Part shown: piece after piece, positions 28,863 through 37,923 of the stretch
Position numbering within the stretch: the stretch's first letter is position 1
Layout of the letters: the number at the start of each line of letters is the position of its first letter
Made by a program: the position numbers and the translations under genes
Assembly: GCF_000739775.1 (NCBI RefSeq)
Contig: NZ_BBJH01000039.1
Coordinates: 34,389 to 98,388 of the forward strand
Reading direction: 5' to 3'
DNA length: 64,000 nucleotides
Source: Paraburkholderia heleia NBRC 101817
Lineage (GTDB): Bacteria > Pseudomonadota > Gammaproteobacteria > Burkholderiales > Burkholderiaceae
The notes under the pieces: generated by a model
The model's input: the letters and a program-made list of their open reading frames with translations, nothing else
Told to the model about the DNA's origin: nothing
Database searches by the model: none

Positions 28863-30491
28863 TCAATTCGGCTCCACGACACGCGGCGTGATGAAAACCA
28901 CCAGTTCGCTGCGCTGATCCCGGCGCGCGCGATGCGAAAAAAGCGCGCCCAGAACCGGTATTTTGCCCAGGAGTGGCACGCGCGTCACATCATCGCGGTC
29001 ATCCGTCGCGTCGATGCCGCCAATCGAGACCGTCCCGCCGTCCTCGATTTCCACGCGCGTCTGCACGTGTTTGGTGTTGATCGCCGGCCCGGCGGCGGTT
29101 TGCTCGCCGACACTGTCCTTCGCCACATCGAGATCGAGTATCACACGGCCATCGGGTGTGATCTGCGGTTCGACTTCGAGTTTCAGGCTGGCGCGCCGGA
29201 ACTGCACCCCCGAAACGCCCTGCCCGACCTTGGCCTGATAAGGCAGCTCGGTGCCCTGCTCGACGACCGCCTTCGTGCGGTCGGCGGTGACGACGCGCGG
29301 ACTCGATACCACCCGCCCGCGCCCTTCGGCCTCGAGCGCGCTCAACTGGATGTCGAGCAGGCGCGTGGCGCGCGCGGCCAGTAGCGTGAGCCCAAGGCCT
29401 GCCGGCTCGAAGCCGGAAATCGGGCCCGCCGCGAGGTCGTACACCGTGCCGTCGGCTCGGGTGGTCAAGCCGCGGGCCGTCGTGCCGTCAACACTCACAG
29501 GCGTCACGCCAAGACGCACGCCCAGTTCGCGCGACAGCCCCTCGTCTCCCTCGACGATGCGCGCCTCGATCAGCACCTGACGTGCGGGCGCGTCGAGCCG
29601 CCACACGAGTTCGCCGATCTGGTCGAGCCGCGCCGGCAGGTCGGTGACGAACAGGAGGTTCGTACGCGCGTCCGCCACCGCCGTGCCGCGTTTTGACAGC
29701 GCGCGCTGTGTGCCCGAGCCGGTCAGGAAGCGGCGCAAATCCTCGGCGCGCGCGTATTGCAACTCGAACGAGCGGCTCGCGAGCGGCTCCAGCTCCGCGG
29801 CCCGGGCGTGCGCCTCGTAACGCTGCCGTTCGCGCGCCGCCACCTCCGCGGCTGGCGCGACCCAGATCACTTCGCCGATGCGCGACATCGCGAGACCGTT
29901 TGCCTCCAGCAGCAGATCGAACGCGGTACGCCACGGCACGCGGTCGAGGCGCAACGTCACCTCGCCGCGTGCACGTTCGCTCGCGACGATATTGAGCTTC
30001 GTGAACTGGGCGAACGCGTGCAGAACGGCCGTCAGCTCAGCGCGCTGGAAGTTGAGCGTAATCGGCCGGTCCGGCGGCAGCCCGTCGCTGGCTGCCGCGG
30101 CGTCGCCAAGACGCATCGGCGCGCGCATGGGTACCGGCGGCCCCTCGAGCGGCCCGACCGCTGGCGCCTCGCTGCCGGGTTCGTGCAAAGGCTGGGCGGC
30201 GTGGGGCATGCCGGTGTCGCCGTCCTCGAGCGCCTGCGAAACGCCTTCGGGTACGACTTCGGACGCAGGGGCATCGCTGCCTCCCGTGAACGGATTGGCG
30301 ATCCACTGGCCGGCCGCGGGCTCCCCCGCCCCGTCGGGCAACGGCGGCACCTCGTAGCTCGCGAGCGCAACCGGCTGACGCGCCCACCCAGGCAGAGGTC
30401 GAGGCGGCGGCGCCGCGGCCCATGCAGCGCACGCGGCAACACTCACCATCAACGCGGCGAGGACAGCAACGTTCCGATCGAGCGCGCTCAT
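28863..30491 (-). CDS. pilQ: Type IV pilus/competence secretin PilQ
   Basis: PilQ forms the outer-membrane secretin ring through which a type IV pilus or DNA passes. The 542-residue product has a signal peptide and then a Pro/Ala-rich stretch to about residue 140. A secretin-N (STN) domain follows (ITLNFQRAELTAVLHAFAQFTKLNIV), then N1, and a C-terminal secretin domain ending VPLLGKIPVLGALFSHR and ELVVFITPRVVE. No AMIN peptidoglycan-binding domains are visible, unlike full-size PilQ. ATG 30491 overlaps the stop of the pilO/P gene, fixing the start. Confidence 0.93.
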   Translation of the reverse strand: MSALDRNVAVLAALMVSVAACAAWAAAPPPRPLPGWARQPVALASYEVPPLPDGAGEPAAGQWIANPFTGGSDAPASEVVPEGVSQALEDGDTGMPHAAQPLHEPGSEAPAVGPLEGPPVPMRAPMRLGDAAAASDGLPPDRPITLNFQRAELTAVLHAFAQFTKLNIVASERARGEVTLRLDRVPWRTAFDLLLEANGLAMSRIGEVIWVAPAAEVAARERQRYEAHARAAELEPLASRSFELQYARAEDLRRFLTGSGTQRALSKRGTAVADARTNLLFVTDLPARLDQIGELVWRLDAPARQVLIEARIVEGDEGLSRELGVRLGVTPVSVDGTTARGLTTRADGTVYDLAAGPISGFEPAGLGLTLLAARATRLLDIQLSALEAEGRGRVVSSPRVVTADRTKAVVEQGTELPYQAKVGQGVSGVQFRRASLKLEVEPQITPDGRVILDLDVAKDSVGEQTAAGPAINTKHVQTRVEIEDGGTVSIGGIDATDDRDDVTRVPLLGKIPVLGALFSHRARRDQRSELVVFITPRVVEPN

Positions 30492-31372
30492 TTGGCAGGC
30501 TCCGCCCATCCGAGCGCGCGCGTCGTCCCACGCGCCGCGACGACCACCCGTGCCGGCGCGATTTCCAGCACGCGAGCGTCGCCGATCGCCTCGCCCGCCT
30601 GCGCGGTTACGACGCCATCAGGCGTTTCCACGAGCGCGAGGATACGCTGCCGATCCTGGAGGATGCCGGCCAGACGCCACCCGTCTTCCGCCCTCCCGGC
30701 CGCAGCCGCCTGCATGAAGGGATCGAAGGGATCGCGAACCGCCGCTGCGGCAGACGCTGCCGCCGGCGGCACAGCCGCAAGCGCATCGTATACATGCAAT
30801 GTTGCCGAGACCGACAACCCGCTTCCGATGCGCCGGATTGCAAGCTCGGATGGCACCGTGAGCGCCGGCTCGCGCGCCAACCCTTCGAGCAGTCGGCGCA
30901 GTTGCGCGAAGGTGCCTTGCGCGACCAGCTTGATCGAGCGGAACGCCTCGGTTTGCGTGCCGCCCGCGATACCCGGCTCCAGCACTTGCAGCACGAGGTC
31001 CGATTGCGCGGCGAGTTGCGAGATGCGGCGAATGTCGTCGGCGGAATTGCCAGCACGCGGCGCACGCCAGGGCGTTCGCGCCGCAGCGTCGCGCAGCGCG
31101 GGCAGACGCGCCAGCATTTTGCGGGCGTCGGCATTGCGCTTTTGAGCGGCTTCCAGCGCCTCGCGCGCTGCATGCACACCAAGCGGATCCCCGACGATAC
31201 AGGCGCCGGTCGCGGTGGCGAGAGCCAGCACGGCAATCGTCAGATCGACAGCCAGGCGGCGGCGCGGACTCCACGCGTGCAGCGGCGGCCATCCGCGCGA
31301 GGCGTTGCCCGCGCCTGACTGAGCCGCAGCGAGCGCGCGCTCCTGTCCAGCGTGCGCAGGCATCGTGCTCAT
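30488..31372 (-). CDS. Fused PilO-PilP type IV pilus alignment protein
   Basis: This single 294-residue frame appears to join two usually separate subunits. Residues 1-200 look like PilO: a cytoplasmic tail, one membrane segment (about 41-60), a coiled-coil Ala/Arg-rich helix and a ferredoxin-like segment. Residues 214-294 look like the PilP beta domain: a DPFDPF linker, then WRLAGILQDRQRILALVETPDG and an IGDARVLEIAPARVVV ending. PilO and PilP link PilN in the inner membrane to PilQ. Both ends overlap neighbours by four bases (ATGA), leaving no room for another pilP gene. Confidence 0.75.
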   Translation of the reverse strand: MSTMPAHAGQERALAAAQSGAGNASRGWPPLHAWSPRRRLAVDLTIAVLALATATGACIVGDPLGVHAAREALEAAQKRNADARKMLARLPALRDAAARTPWRAPRAGNSADDIRRISQLAAQSDLVLQVLEPGIAGGTQTEAFRSIKLVAQGTFAQLRRLLEGLAREPALTVPSELAIRRIGSGLSVSATLHVYDALAAVPPAAASAAAAVRDPFDPFMQAAAAGRAEDGWRLAGILQDRQRILALVETPDGVVTAQAGEAIGDARVLEIAPARVVVAARGTTRALGWAEPAK

Positions 31373-32058
31373 GCCGCCTCCTTCGCTGCGGCGCCGCTCG
31401 ACGCCTGGGACGACTCGCGCGCTCGCGGTGCGCCGGCCCGCGGCACAGTGCTCGCGCCTTGCCAGACGAGATGGGCGGCGACGCGAATCGGTTCTCCATC
31501 GGACACGCGCTCGCGTGCAGCGCCGGCCGGCGCGCCGCGCTTGAGTTCGCGCACACTCACGGCTTCGACATCGGGCAGCGAGCGCAGCCGTCCGAGCCAG
31601 GCGGCGGCTGCCGATGCGTCCGCCGCGCTCGCCTGCAGATCGGTTTCATCGGCGAACTGCGCGAGCTGTTGCAAGCCGACGCCCGGCGCTGCGTCGCTCG
31701 CCAGCGCGTCCGCGAGGGCGAAAAAGCGTGCCCTGGCCCGCGCGTGCTGCCGGGCTAGTTGATCGCCGACGCGGCGCGCTTCGCTCTCCCGCGCGAGGCG
31801 CTGCGCCTCGGCAAGCGATGCGCGCCACTGCGCCATCGGCTGCTCCAGCGCCTCGCGCCGGGCCTCGAGCGCGCTGCGTTCGATGCACTGCCAAAGCACG
31901 ATACCCAGCGCACACGCGCCACCGCCAAGCGCCGCGACGCCCCATTCGAGCAGGTGCCGGCGAAGCCGCCTGCGGATGGCGCGCTGCCGCCACGGCAGCA
32001 GATTGAATCCGCCGACGGCCCGGCGCGGAAAGACCCGCATCGCGCGCGCGGGCGTCAT
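31369..32058 (-). CDS. pilN: Type IV pilus assembly protein PilN
   Basis: PilN is the inner-membrane partner that PilM grips from the cytoplasm. The 229-residue product has the PilM-binding motif FNLLPWR at residues 18-24, a basic stretch and one membrane segment (about 38-58). The periplasmic part is a long Ala/Arg/Glu coiled coil followed by a ferredoxin-like end. The ATG at 32058 overlaps the pilM stop and its stop overlaps the pilO/P start, so all four pil genes are translationally chained. Confidence 0.85.
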   Translation of the reverse strand: MTPARAMRVFPRRAVGGFNLLPWRQRAIRRRLRRHLLEWGVAALGGGACALGIVLWQCIERSALEARREALEQPMAQWRASLAEAQRLARESEARRVGDQLARQHARARARFFALADALASDAAPGVGLQQLAQFADETDLQASAADASAAAAWLGRLRSLPDVEAVSVRELKRGAPAGAARERVSDGEPIRVAAHLVWQGASTVPRAGAPRARESSQASSGAAAKEAA

Positions 32059-33035
32059 TCCGTCACCCCGCGCAACGCGAGTCCGAACGCCACCGCGCAC
32101 CCCGGGTCATGCAACAGTGTCGCCGCGAGCGGCCACTCGACATCGGCCAGCGTCGCGCATTCGAACGGCAGCACCGGCGCGCCCAGCGCGTCGCCGAGGT
32201 CGGCCAGCGTGAAGTTCGTGCCACGCAGCATGGCAAGCTCGCCCGAGACCTGCACGCAGCCGGCCTGCTCGCCGTCGACGAGGTCGCGCAGCGCCTCCAC
32301 GAGATCGGCATGTTCGAGCGCGGGAAAGCGTATGTGCCGGATGACCGAGTCGTCGGCGACCAACCAGCCGTGCAAGCCTTCCGGGCCGACCCAGATCGCC
32401 ACCCAGGGTTCGTGCGGCGGCAGCTCGTACACCGCCGCGTGCCGCATGGCGCGTAACGCGGCGTGCGCCTCGCCGTCCAGGGCACACAGCGTGATGCCCG
32501 CCATTGCCGCGCATTCGATGCGCACTTCGAGATGCTGCCGCGCCGTCGCCGCGATCGTCACCTGCGCTTCGTGGCTGCGCGGCGTGGCCGGCTGCACGCT
32601 CCAGTCGACCGCCAGTTCGCCACGCTCCACGCCCGCCACGCGTTCCGCCTCTGCCAGGACGAGCGGCTCGAGCGCCGCGTGAATGCCCGACTCGTCCACC
32701 GCACCCGCTGGCGCAAGACGCGCGAGCGGCACCGTCGCGACGAGCGTCGCGCTCGCGGGCAGCGCCATGGCGCAACGCAGCGACGCCGCGGCGCTGGCGC
32801 GCGGCAACTCGCCGAACACGCTGCGAAGTGCCGCGACGATGGCCGCCCGGTCGACGATTTCCGCGCCTGCAAGCGCCTCACGCGCGAGCGGCGCGCTCGC
32901 CAGCCATTCGATGCGGACCGGCCCCGCCCCGAAAAGGCGTTGGCTCAACACCACCAGCGTGACCCCGCGCGCGCCTAGATCCACGCCCGCAGCAAAGCGG
33001 CGCGCGCCCAACAACACCGAATTTCCGAAACCCAT
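32055..33035 (-). CDS. pilM: Type IV pilus assembly protein PilM
   Basis: PilM is a cytoplasmic actin-like ATP-binding protein of the pilus alignment complex. The 326-residue product opens with FAAGVDLGARGVTLVVL, the phosphate-1 loop of the actin/FtsA fold, and continues with diverged strands. The later phosphate motif is weak, so nucleotide binding is uncertain. A strong CAGGAGGGATGCG ribosome site precedes the ATG at 33035. It heads the operon pilM-N-O/P-Q and diverges from mrcA. Confidence 0.8.
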   Translation of the reverse strand: MGFGNSVLLGARRFAAGVDLGARGVTLVVLSQRLFGAGPVRIEWLASAPLAREALAGAEIVDRAAIVAALRSVFGELPRASAAASLRCAMALPASATLVATVPLARLAPAGAVDESGIHAALEPLVLAEAERVAGVERGELAVDWSVQPATPRSHEAQVTIAATARQHLEVRIECAAMAGITLCALDGEAHAALRAMRHAAVYELPPHEPWVAIWVGPEGLHGWLVADDSVIRHIRFPALEHADLVEALRDLVDGEQAGCVQVSGELAMLRGTNFTLADLGDALGAPVLPFECATLADVEWPLAATLLHDPGCAVAFGLALRGVTE

Positions 33036-33291
33036 CGCATCCCTCCTGTGTGTGCGCGCACCGCAAACCGTTCGCCGCGCGTCGATGGGGAAATTGTGCG
33101 AACCCGGGCGGCGCGCGAATACTCGGCCGAACGGCCAACGGTCGCCGCGAGCGCTATCCACGCGCGAGGGCCGCGTCTACAGTGCGAATATCAGCAAGAG
33201 CGTCAGCAGACGCGTCGACAGAAACGGCGGGCGGCATGCTCGTTCGCGCCGTCCACGTAAGCGTCCCGAAAGCCCGCGGGTGCGCGGCGGC

Positions 33292-33297
33292 TATAAT
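33292..33297 (+). promoter_or_regulatory. Putative -10 element upstream of mrcA
   Basis: A perfect TATAAT stands 27 bases before the mrcA ATG, in a GGCTATAATCGCGG context. No good -35 hexamer lies at normal spacing. The shared 288-base region with pilM holds no other recognisable feature. Confidence 0.4.
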
Positions 33298-33323
33298 CGC
33301 GGGACCGTTTTTCTGGTGTTCGT

Positions 33324-35768
33324 ATGCAAGATCAGCTTCCTTCGTCCGTACCGCCTGCCACGCCGCCCGAGCCGCCCCGCCGGCGCAAGCGCCCGTGGTG
33401 GGCCACGCTGCTGATCGCCTTTTTCGGCCTCATCTTCGCCGCCGCGGTATGCGTGGCACTGGTGCTCGGCTACGCGCTCGTCGTGGCGACGCCCAACCTG
33501 CCGTCGCTCGAGGCGCTCACCGACTACCGCCCGAAGGTGCCGCTGCGCATCTACACGCGCGACCACGTGCTGATCGGAGAATTCGGCGAGGAGCGGCGCG
33601 ACATCGTCCATTTCAGGGACGTGCCCGACAACCTGAAGAAGGCCATTCTGGCCATCGAAGACGCGCGCTTCTACGATCACGGCGGCGTCGACCTCGCCGG
33701 CATCGCGCGCGCGGGCTTCGTCGCGCTCACCAATGGCCACGCCACCCAGGGCGCCAGCACGATCACCATGCAGGTGGCGCGCAACTTCTTCCTTTCGAGC
33801 GAAAAGACCTACACACGCAAGATTTACGAGATGCTGCTCGCCTACAAGATCGAGTCGAAGCTCTCGAAGGATCAGATTCTCGAGGTGTACATGAATCAGA
33901 TCTATCTGGGCCAGCGCGCGTACGGCTTCGCGAGCGCCGCGCGCGTGTACTTCGGCAAGGACCTGAAAGACCTCACGCTCGCCGAGTGCGCGATGCTGGC
34001 CGGGCTGCCCAAGGCGCCGTCGGCCTACAACCCGGTCGTCAATCCGAAGCGGGCGAAGGTGCGCCAGGAGTACATTCTCCAGCGCATGCTCGAACTGCAC
34101 TACATCGCCCAGCAGCAGTACGACGAGGCTGCGGCGCAGCCGCTCGTCGTCAAGGGCACCGGCAAGGAATTCAGCGTCCACGCCGAGTACGTGGCGGAAA
34201 TGGTGCGCCAGATGATGTACGCGCAGTACCACGAGGAGGCGTACACGCGCGGACTGAACGTCGTCACCACCATCGACTCCGCCGATCAGGACGTCGCCTA
34301 TCGCGCGCTGCGCAAGGGGCTGATGGACTACGAGCGCCGCCACGGGTATCGCGGGCCCGAGGCGTTCATCGACCTGCCCACCGACAGCGACGAGCGCGAG
34401 CAGGCCATCGACGACGCGCTCGTCGAGCACCCCGACAACGGCGAACTCGTGGCGGCGGTGGTGACGGCGGCGAGCCCGAAGGAAGTGAAAGCCACCTTCA
34501 TGGACGGCAACACCGCGAGCATCACCGGCGACGGGCTGCGCTTCGCGCAGTTCGCGCTCTCCGCGCGCGCGCAGCCGTCGCAGAAAATCCGGCCGGGCGC
34601 GATCATCCGCCTCGCGCGCAACAACGCGGGCGACTGGTCGATCACGCAGTTGCCGCAAATCGAGGGCGCGTTCATCTCGATCGTGCCGCAGGACGGCGCG
34701 ATCCGCGCGCTCGTCGGCGGCTTCGACTTCAACAAGAACAAATTCAACCACGTCACCCAGGCGTGGCGTCAGCCGGGCTCGAGCTTCAAGCCGTTCATCT
34801 ACTCGGCGTCGCTCGACAAGGGGCTCGGGCCTGCGACCGTCATCAACGACGCGCCGCTCTTCTTCAGCGCCGCCGAAACGGGCGGCCAGCCGTGGGAGCC
34901 GAAGAACTACGGCGGCGGCTTCGACGGCCCGATGAGCATGCGTACGGCGCTCATGAAGTCGAAGAACCTCGTGTCGATCCGTATCCTCAACCACATCGGC
35001 ACGAAGTACGCGCAGCAGTACATCACGCACTTCGGCTTCGACGCCGACCGGCATCCCGCCTATCTGCCGATGGCGCTCGGCGCGGGTCTCGTCACGCCCC
35101 TGCAGATGGCCGCCGGCTACTCGGTGTTCGCCAACGGCGGGTATCGCGTGAATCCGTATCTGATCGCCGAGGTCACCGACCAGCGCGGCATGGTGGTCGC
35201 CCAGGCGCAGCCGCTCGTGGCCGGGCAGAACGCGCCGCGCGCGATCGACCCGCGCAACGCCTACATCATGAACAGCCTCTTGCAGAGCGTCGCGCAGCAC
35301 GGCACGGGCGCGAAGTCGAACGTCCTCAGGCGCACCGACCTGGGCGGCAAGACCGGCACGACCAACGACTCGCGCGACGCGTGGTTCGCGGGCTATCAGC
35401 ACACGCTGGCCGCGATCGCCTGGATGGGCTACGACAATCCGCGCAGCCTCGGCGACAAGGAAACGGGCGGCGGTCTCGCGCTGCCGGTCTGGATCGACTA
35501 CATGCAGAAGGCGCTCAACGGCGTGCCCGAGTACAGGATGGCGATGCCGGACGGCGTCGTCACGCTCGGCGACGAACTCTACTACGCCGACGCCACGCCG
35601 GGCCACGGCTTCGTCTCGACCGTGGGCATCAGTCAGGCGGCGCTCGAGGCGTCGGCGAGCGGCACATCGGGCGCGGGTAACGCTGACGATGCGGGCGCCG
35701 CGCCCGCCCCGGAGCACGTGAATGCGAAGGAGAAGGAAGACATCATGAATCTGTTCCGCGGGCACTGA
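33324..35768 (+). CDS. mrcA: Penicillin-binding protein 1A, bifunctional
   Basis: PBP1A polymerises and cross-links peptidoglycan. The 814-residue protein has a Pro/Arg-rich cytoplasmic tail and one membrane anchor (about residues 28-55). The GT51 domain shows EDARFYDHGG, GASTITMQVARNFFL and the IYLGQRAYG motif. An OB-like insert follows. The transpeptidase domain has SSFK as the serine motif (PGSSFKPFIY), SKN as the second motif and KTGTT as the third. It diverges from the pilM operon, an arrangement common in proteobacteria (also called ponA). Confidence 0.97.
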   Translation: MQDQLPSSVPPATPPEPPRRRKRPWWATLLIAFFGLIFAAAVCVALVLGYALVVATPNLPSLEALTDYRPKVPLRIYTRDHVLIGEFGEERRDIVHFRDVPDNLKKAILAIEDARFYDHGGVDLAGIARAGFVALTNGHATQGASTITMQVARNFFLSSEKTYTRKIYEMLLAYKIESKLSKDQILEVYMNQIYLGQRAYGFASAARVYFGKDLKDLTLAECAMLAGLPKAPSAYNPVVNPKRAKVRQEYILQRMLELHYIAQQQYDEAAAQPLVVKGTGKEFSVHAEYVAEMVRQMMYAQYHEEAYTRGLNVVTTIDSADQDVAYRALRKGLMDYERRHGYRGPEAFIDLPTDSDEREQAIDDALVEHPDNGELVAAVVTAASPKEVKATFMDGNTASITGDGLRFAQFALSARAQPSQKIRPGAIIRLARNNAGDWSITQLPQIEGAFISIVPQDGAIRALVGGFDFNKNKFNHVTQAWRQPGSSFKPFIYSASLDKGLGPATVINDAPLFFSAAETGGQPWEPKNYGGGFDGPMSMRTALMKSKNLVSIRILNHIGTKYAQQYITHFGFDADRHPAYLPMALGAGLVTPLQMAAGYSVFANGGYRVNPYLIAEVTDQRGMVVAQAQPLVAGQNAPRAIDPRNAYIMNSLLQSVAQHGTGAKSNVLRRTDLGGKTGTTNDSRDAWFAGYQHTLAAIAWMGYDNPRSLGDKETGGGLALPVWIDYMQKALNGVPEYRMAMPDGVVTLGDELYYADATPGHGFVSTVGISQAALEASASGTSGAGNADDAGAAPAPEHVNAKEKEDIMNLFRGH

Positions 35769-35797
35769 AGCTCGCCGCGGCGATGACGATGACAAAC

Positions 35798-35830
35798 GGG
35801 CGCCGGTCTTTTCGACTGGCGCCCGCTTCC
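35798..35830 (+). terminator. Candidate terminator between mrcA and cyaY
   Basis: GGGCGCCGGTC and GACTGGCGCCC form an 11-bp stem with one mismatch and a TTTTC-type loop, followed by a weak T-rich tail (CTTCCTTT). It sits between the convergent genes mrcA and cyaY. Confidence 0.55.
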
Positions 35831-35853
35831 TTTACGAACTCACGCTCGCGCGT

Positions 35854-36171
35854 TCAAGGTTCAAACCGCACCGGCTCGCCCGCCTGCTCCGTTGCATAGG
35901 CCGTGAGCGCCGAGAAGAATTCGGTGCCCGTGCGCGTGTCGCGCCACTCGCCGTCGACGAAGCGATAGTGGAAACCGCCAGCCTTCGCCGCGATCCAGAT
36001 TTCGCGCATCGGCGGCTGCAGATTCACGATGATCTTCGTGCGATTCTCGAATTCGAGCGTCAGGACGTTGCCGCTGCGCTCCAGTTCGATGTCCGCTTCG
36101 GCCTCGTCCACGGCCCGCTCCACGGCCGCCAGCACGGCCTCCGCGCGGCTCAGGTAGTCATTGTCTGGCAT
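35854..36171 (-). CDS. cyaY: Frataxin-like protein CyaY
   Basis: CyaY binds iron and regulates iron-sulfur cluster assembly on IscS/IscU. The 105-residue product has the frataxin fold: an acidic first helix (VERAVDEAEADIELE), then strands with VLTLEFENRTKIIVNLQPPMREIWIAAKAGGFHYRF and the DTRTGTEFF segment. The ATG at 36171 (MPDNDYLS) is taken rather than a codon four upstream. It faces lptM across a 35-base gap, so the two transcripts diverge, as is usual for cyaY and lptM/lysA. Confidence 0.95.
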   Translation of the reverse strand: MPDNDYLSRAEAVLAAVERAVDEAEADIELERSGNVLTLEFENRTKIIVNLQPPMREIWIAAKAGGFHYRFVDGEWRDTRTGTEFFSALTAYATEQAGEPVRFEP

Positions 36172-36206
36172 GCTAAACTCCACCGGTTATTCATTCAGGG
36201 ACAATT

Positions 36207-36566
36207 ATGCGTGTCATTTCCCGGACGCGCGCAGCGGCCCCCAGCGCATGGACGCCCCGCGCGATTCTAGCGGCTTTTGCGATCGGCGCCGTCGCGCTCG
36301 CAGGCTGCGGCCAGCGCGGCGCGCTTTACATGCCCACCGTGCCGCCGCTTCCGCCCAAGCCCAATTTCGAAACCACGCAGCCGGAAACCGGCGCGACGCC
36401 TGCAAGCTCGCCCGCGAGTGCCACCGAGTCGGCATCGGCACCCGTCGGCATGATTCCGGACACCTCGGGTACGCCGCTCTCGCTGTCGCCGGACACCGAC
36501 CTTGGCACCCCACCCGCGACCACCGGCAGCCCGCAACCGGCTTCCGGCACGACGCCAACCCAGTAA
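36207..36566 (+). CDS. lptM: LptM-type small outer-membrane lipoprotein (YifL family)
   Basis: The 119-residue precursor has a signal peptide ending in the lipobox LAGC, Cys34, followed directly by GQRGALYMP, the defining LptM/YifL motif (CGQKGPLYLP in enterics). In E. coli LptM helps LptD disulfide maturation at the outer membrane. The Pro/Thr/Ser-rich C-terminal half is low complexity and not conserved. It precedes lysA by nine bases, the standard lptM-lysA pairing. The GGGACA before the ATG is the likely ribosome site. Confidence 0.9.
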   Translation: MRVISRTRAAAPSAWTPRAILAAFAIGAVALAGCGQRGALYMPTVPPLPPKPNFETTQPETGATPASSPASATESASAPVGMIPDTSGTPLSLSPDTDLGTPPATTGSPQPASGTTPTQ

Positions 36567-36575
36567 AACGCTCGC

Positions 36576-37847
36576 ATGACCCAGTCCGCTTTTCACCGCG
36601 ATAACGGCACGCTCTTCGTAGAAGGCGTCTCGGCCGCCGATCTCGCCGCACAGTACGGCACGCCGCTCTATGTGTATTCGCGCGCGGCGCTCACCGCCGC
36701 GTGGCATGCCTACGCCGACGCCTGCGCCGGCCGCCGCGCCAAGGTGCACGTCGCGGTCAAGGCGAACAGCAACCTCGCCGTGCTCAACGTGTTCGCGCGC
36801 GAAGGCGCGGGCTTCGACATCGTTTCGGCGGGCGAGCTCGCCCGCGTGCTCGCGGCAGGCGGTAAAGCGCAGGACGTGGTGTTCTCGGGCGTCGGCAAGA
36901 CCGCCGGCGAAATGCGTGAAGCGCTCGAAGCGGGCGTGAAGTGCTTCAACGTCGAATCGATTCCCGAACTCGACCGCCTGAACGAGGTGGCGGGCAAGCT
37001 CGGCAGGAAGGCGCCGGTTTCGCTGCGCGTGAACCCGGACGTCGATCCGAAAACGCATCCCTACATTTCCACCGGTCTGAAAGCGAACAAGTTCGGCGTG
37101 GCGTTCGAACAAGCGCGCGCGGCCTATCGTGCCGCCGCAGCCATGACGCACCTCGACGTGGTCGGCATCGACTGCCACATCGGCTCGCAGATCACCGAAA
37201 TCGCGCCGTATCTCGACGCCATCGACAAGCTGCTCGAACTCGTCGACCAGATCGAAGCCGACGGCGTGAGCATCCGCCACATCGACGTAGGCGGCGGCCT
37301 CGGCATTACCTACGACGACGAAACGCCGCCCGACATCGGCGAGTTCGTGCGCACGGTGCTCGACCGCATCGAAGCGTATGGCGCGAAAACGGGCAAGACG
37401 CGCGAGGTGTACTTCGAGCCGGGCCGCTCGCTCGTGGGCAATGCGGGCATCCTGCTCACCACGGTCGAATTCCTGAAGCCAGGCTCGGAAAAGAACTTCG
37501 CGATCGTCGACGCCGCGATGAACGACCTCGCGCGCCCCGCCATGTACGACGCGTATCACGCGATGGAGCCTGTCGTTGCGCGCCAGTCGGCGCCGCAGAC
37601 CTACGACGTGGTCGGCCCCGTGTGCGAAAGCGGCGACTGGCTGGGCCGCGCTCGCCCGCTGGCAATCGAACCGGGCGACGTGCTCGCGATCCGCTCCACG
37701 GGCGCCTACGGCTTCGTGATGAGCTCGAACTACAACACACGCGCGCGCGCGGCCGAGGTGATGGTCGACGGCAAGCGCGTGCATCTCGCGCGCGAACGCG
37801 AAAACGTGGCACAGTTGTTCGCGAGTGAGCGCGTGCTGCCGGACTGA
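36576..37847 (+). CDS. lysA: Diaminopimelate decarboxylase
   Basis: LysA makes lysine from meso-diaminopimelate using PLP. The 423-residue fold-III enzyme has the PLP Lys62 in HVAVKANSN, the HIGSQI motif, the glycine loop GGGLGI, YFEPGRSLVG and the dimer-completing Cys in PVCESGDWLG. It is the second gene after lptM and ends at a bidirectional terminator. Confidence 0.97.
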   Translation: MTQSAFHRDNGTLFVEGVSAADLAAQYGTPLYVYSRAALTAAWHAYADACAGRRAKVHVAVKANSNLAVLNVFAREGAGFDIVSAGELARVLAAGGKAQDVVFSGVGKTAGEMREALEAGVKCFNVESIPELDRLNEVAGKLGRKAPVSLRVNPDVDPKTHPYISTGLKANKFGVAFEQARAAYRAAAAMTHLDVVGIDCHIGSQITEIAPYLDAIDKLLELVDQIEADGVSIRHIDVGGGLGITYDDETPPDIGEFVRTVLDRIEAYGAKTGKTREVYFEPGRSLVGNAGILLTTVEFLKPGSEKNFAIVDAAMNDLARPAMYDAYHAMEPVVARQSAPQTYDVVGPVCESGDWLGRARPLAIEPGDVLAIRSTGAYGFVMSSNYNTRARAAEVMVDGKRVHLARERENVAQLFASERVLPD

Positions 37848-37870
37848 GTTTATCGTCTGCTCGCCCATGC

Positions 37871-37898
37871 AAAAAGCGACGCCGCGGCGTCGCTTTTT
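37871..37898. terminator. Bidirectional terminator between lysA and msrQ
   Basis: AAAAAGCGACGCC-GCG-GCGTCGCTTTTT is a perfect stem flanked by A and T runs, so it can stop transcripts from both sides. It lies between the convergent lysA and msrQ genes. Confidence 0.9.
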
Positions 37899-37923
37899 CG
37901 TTCTCTCCAGGCGTGAATTTCGC

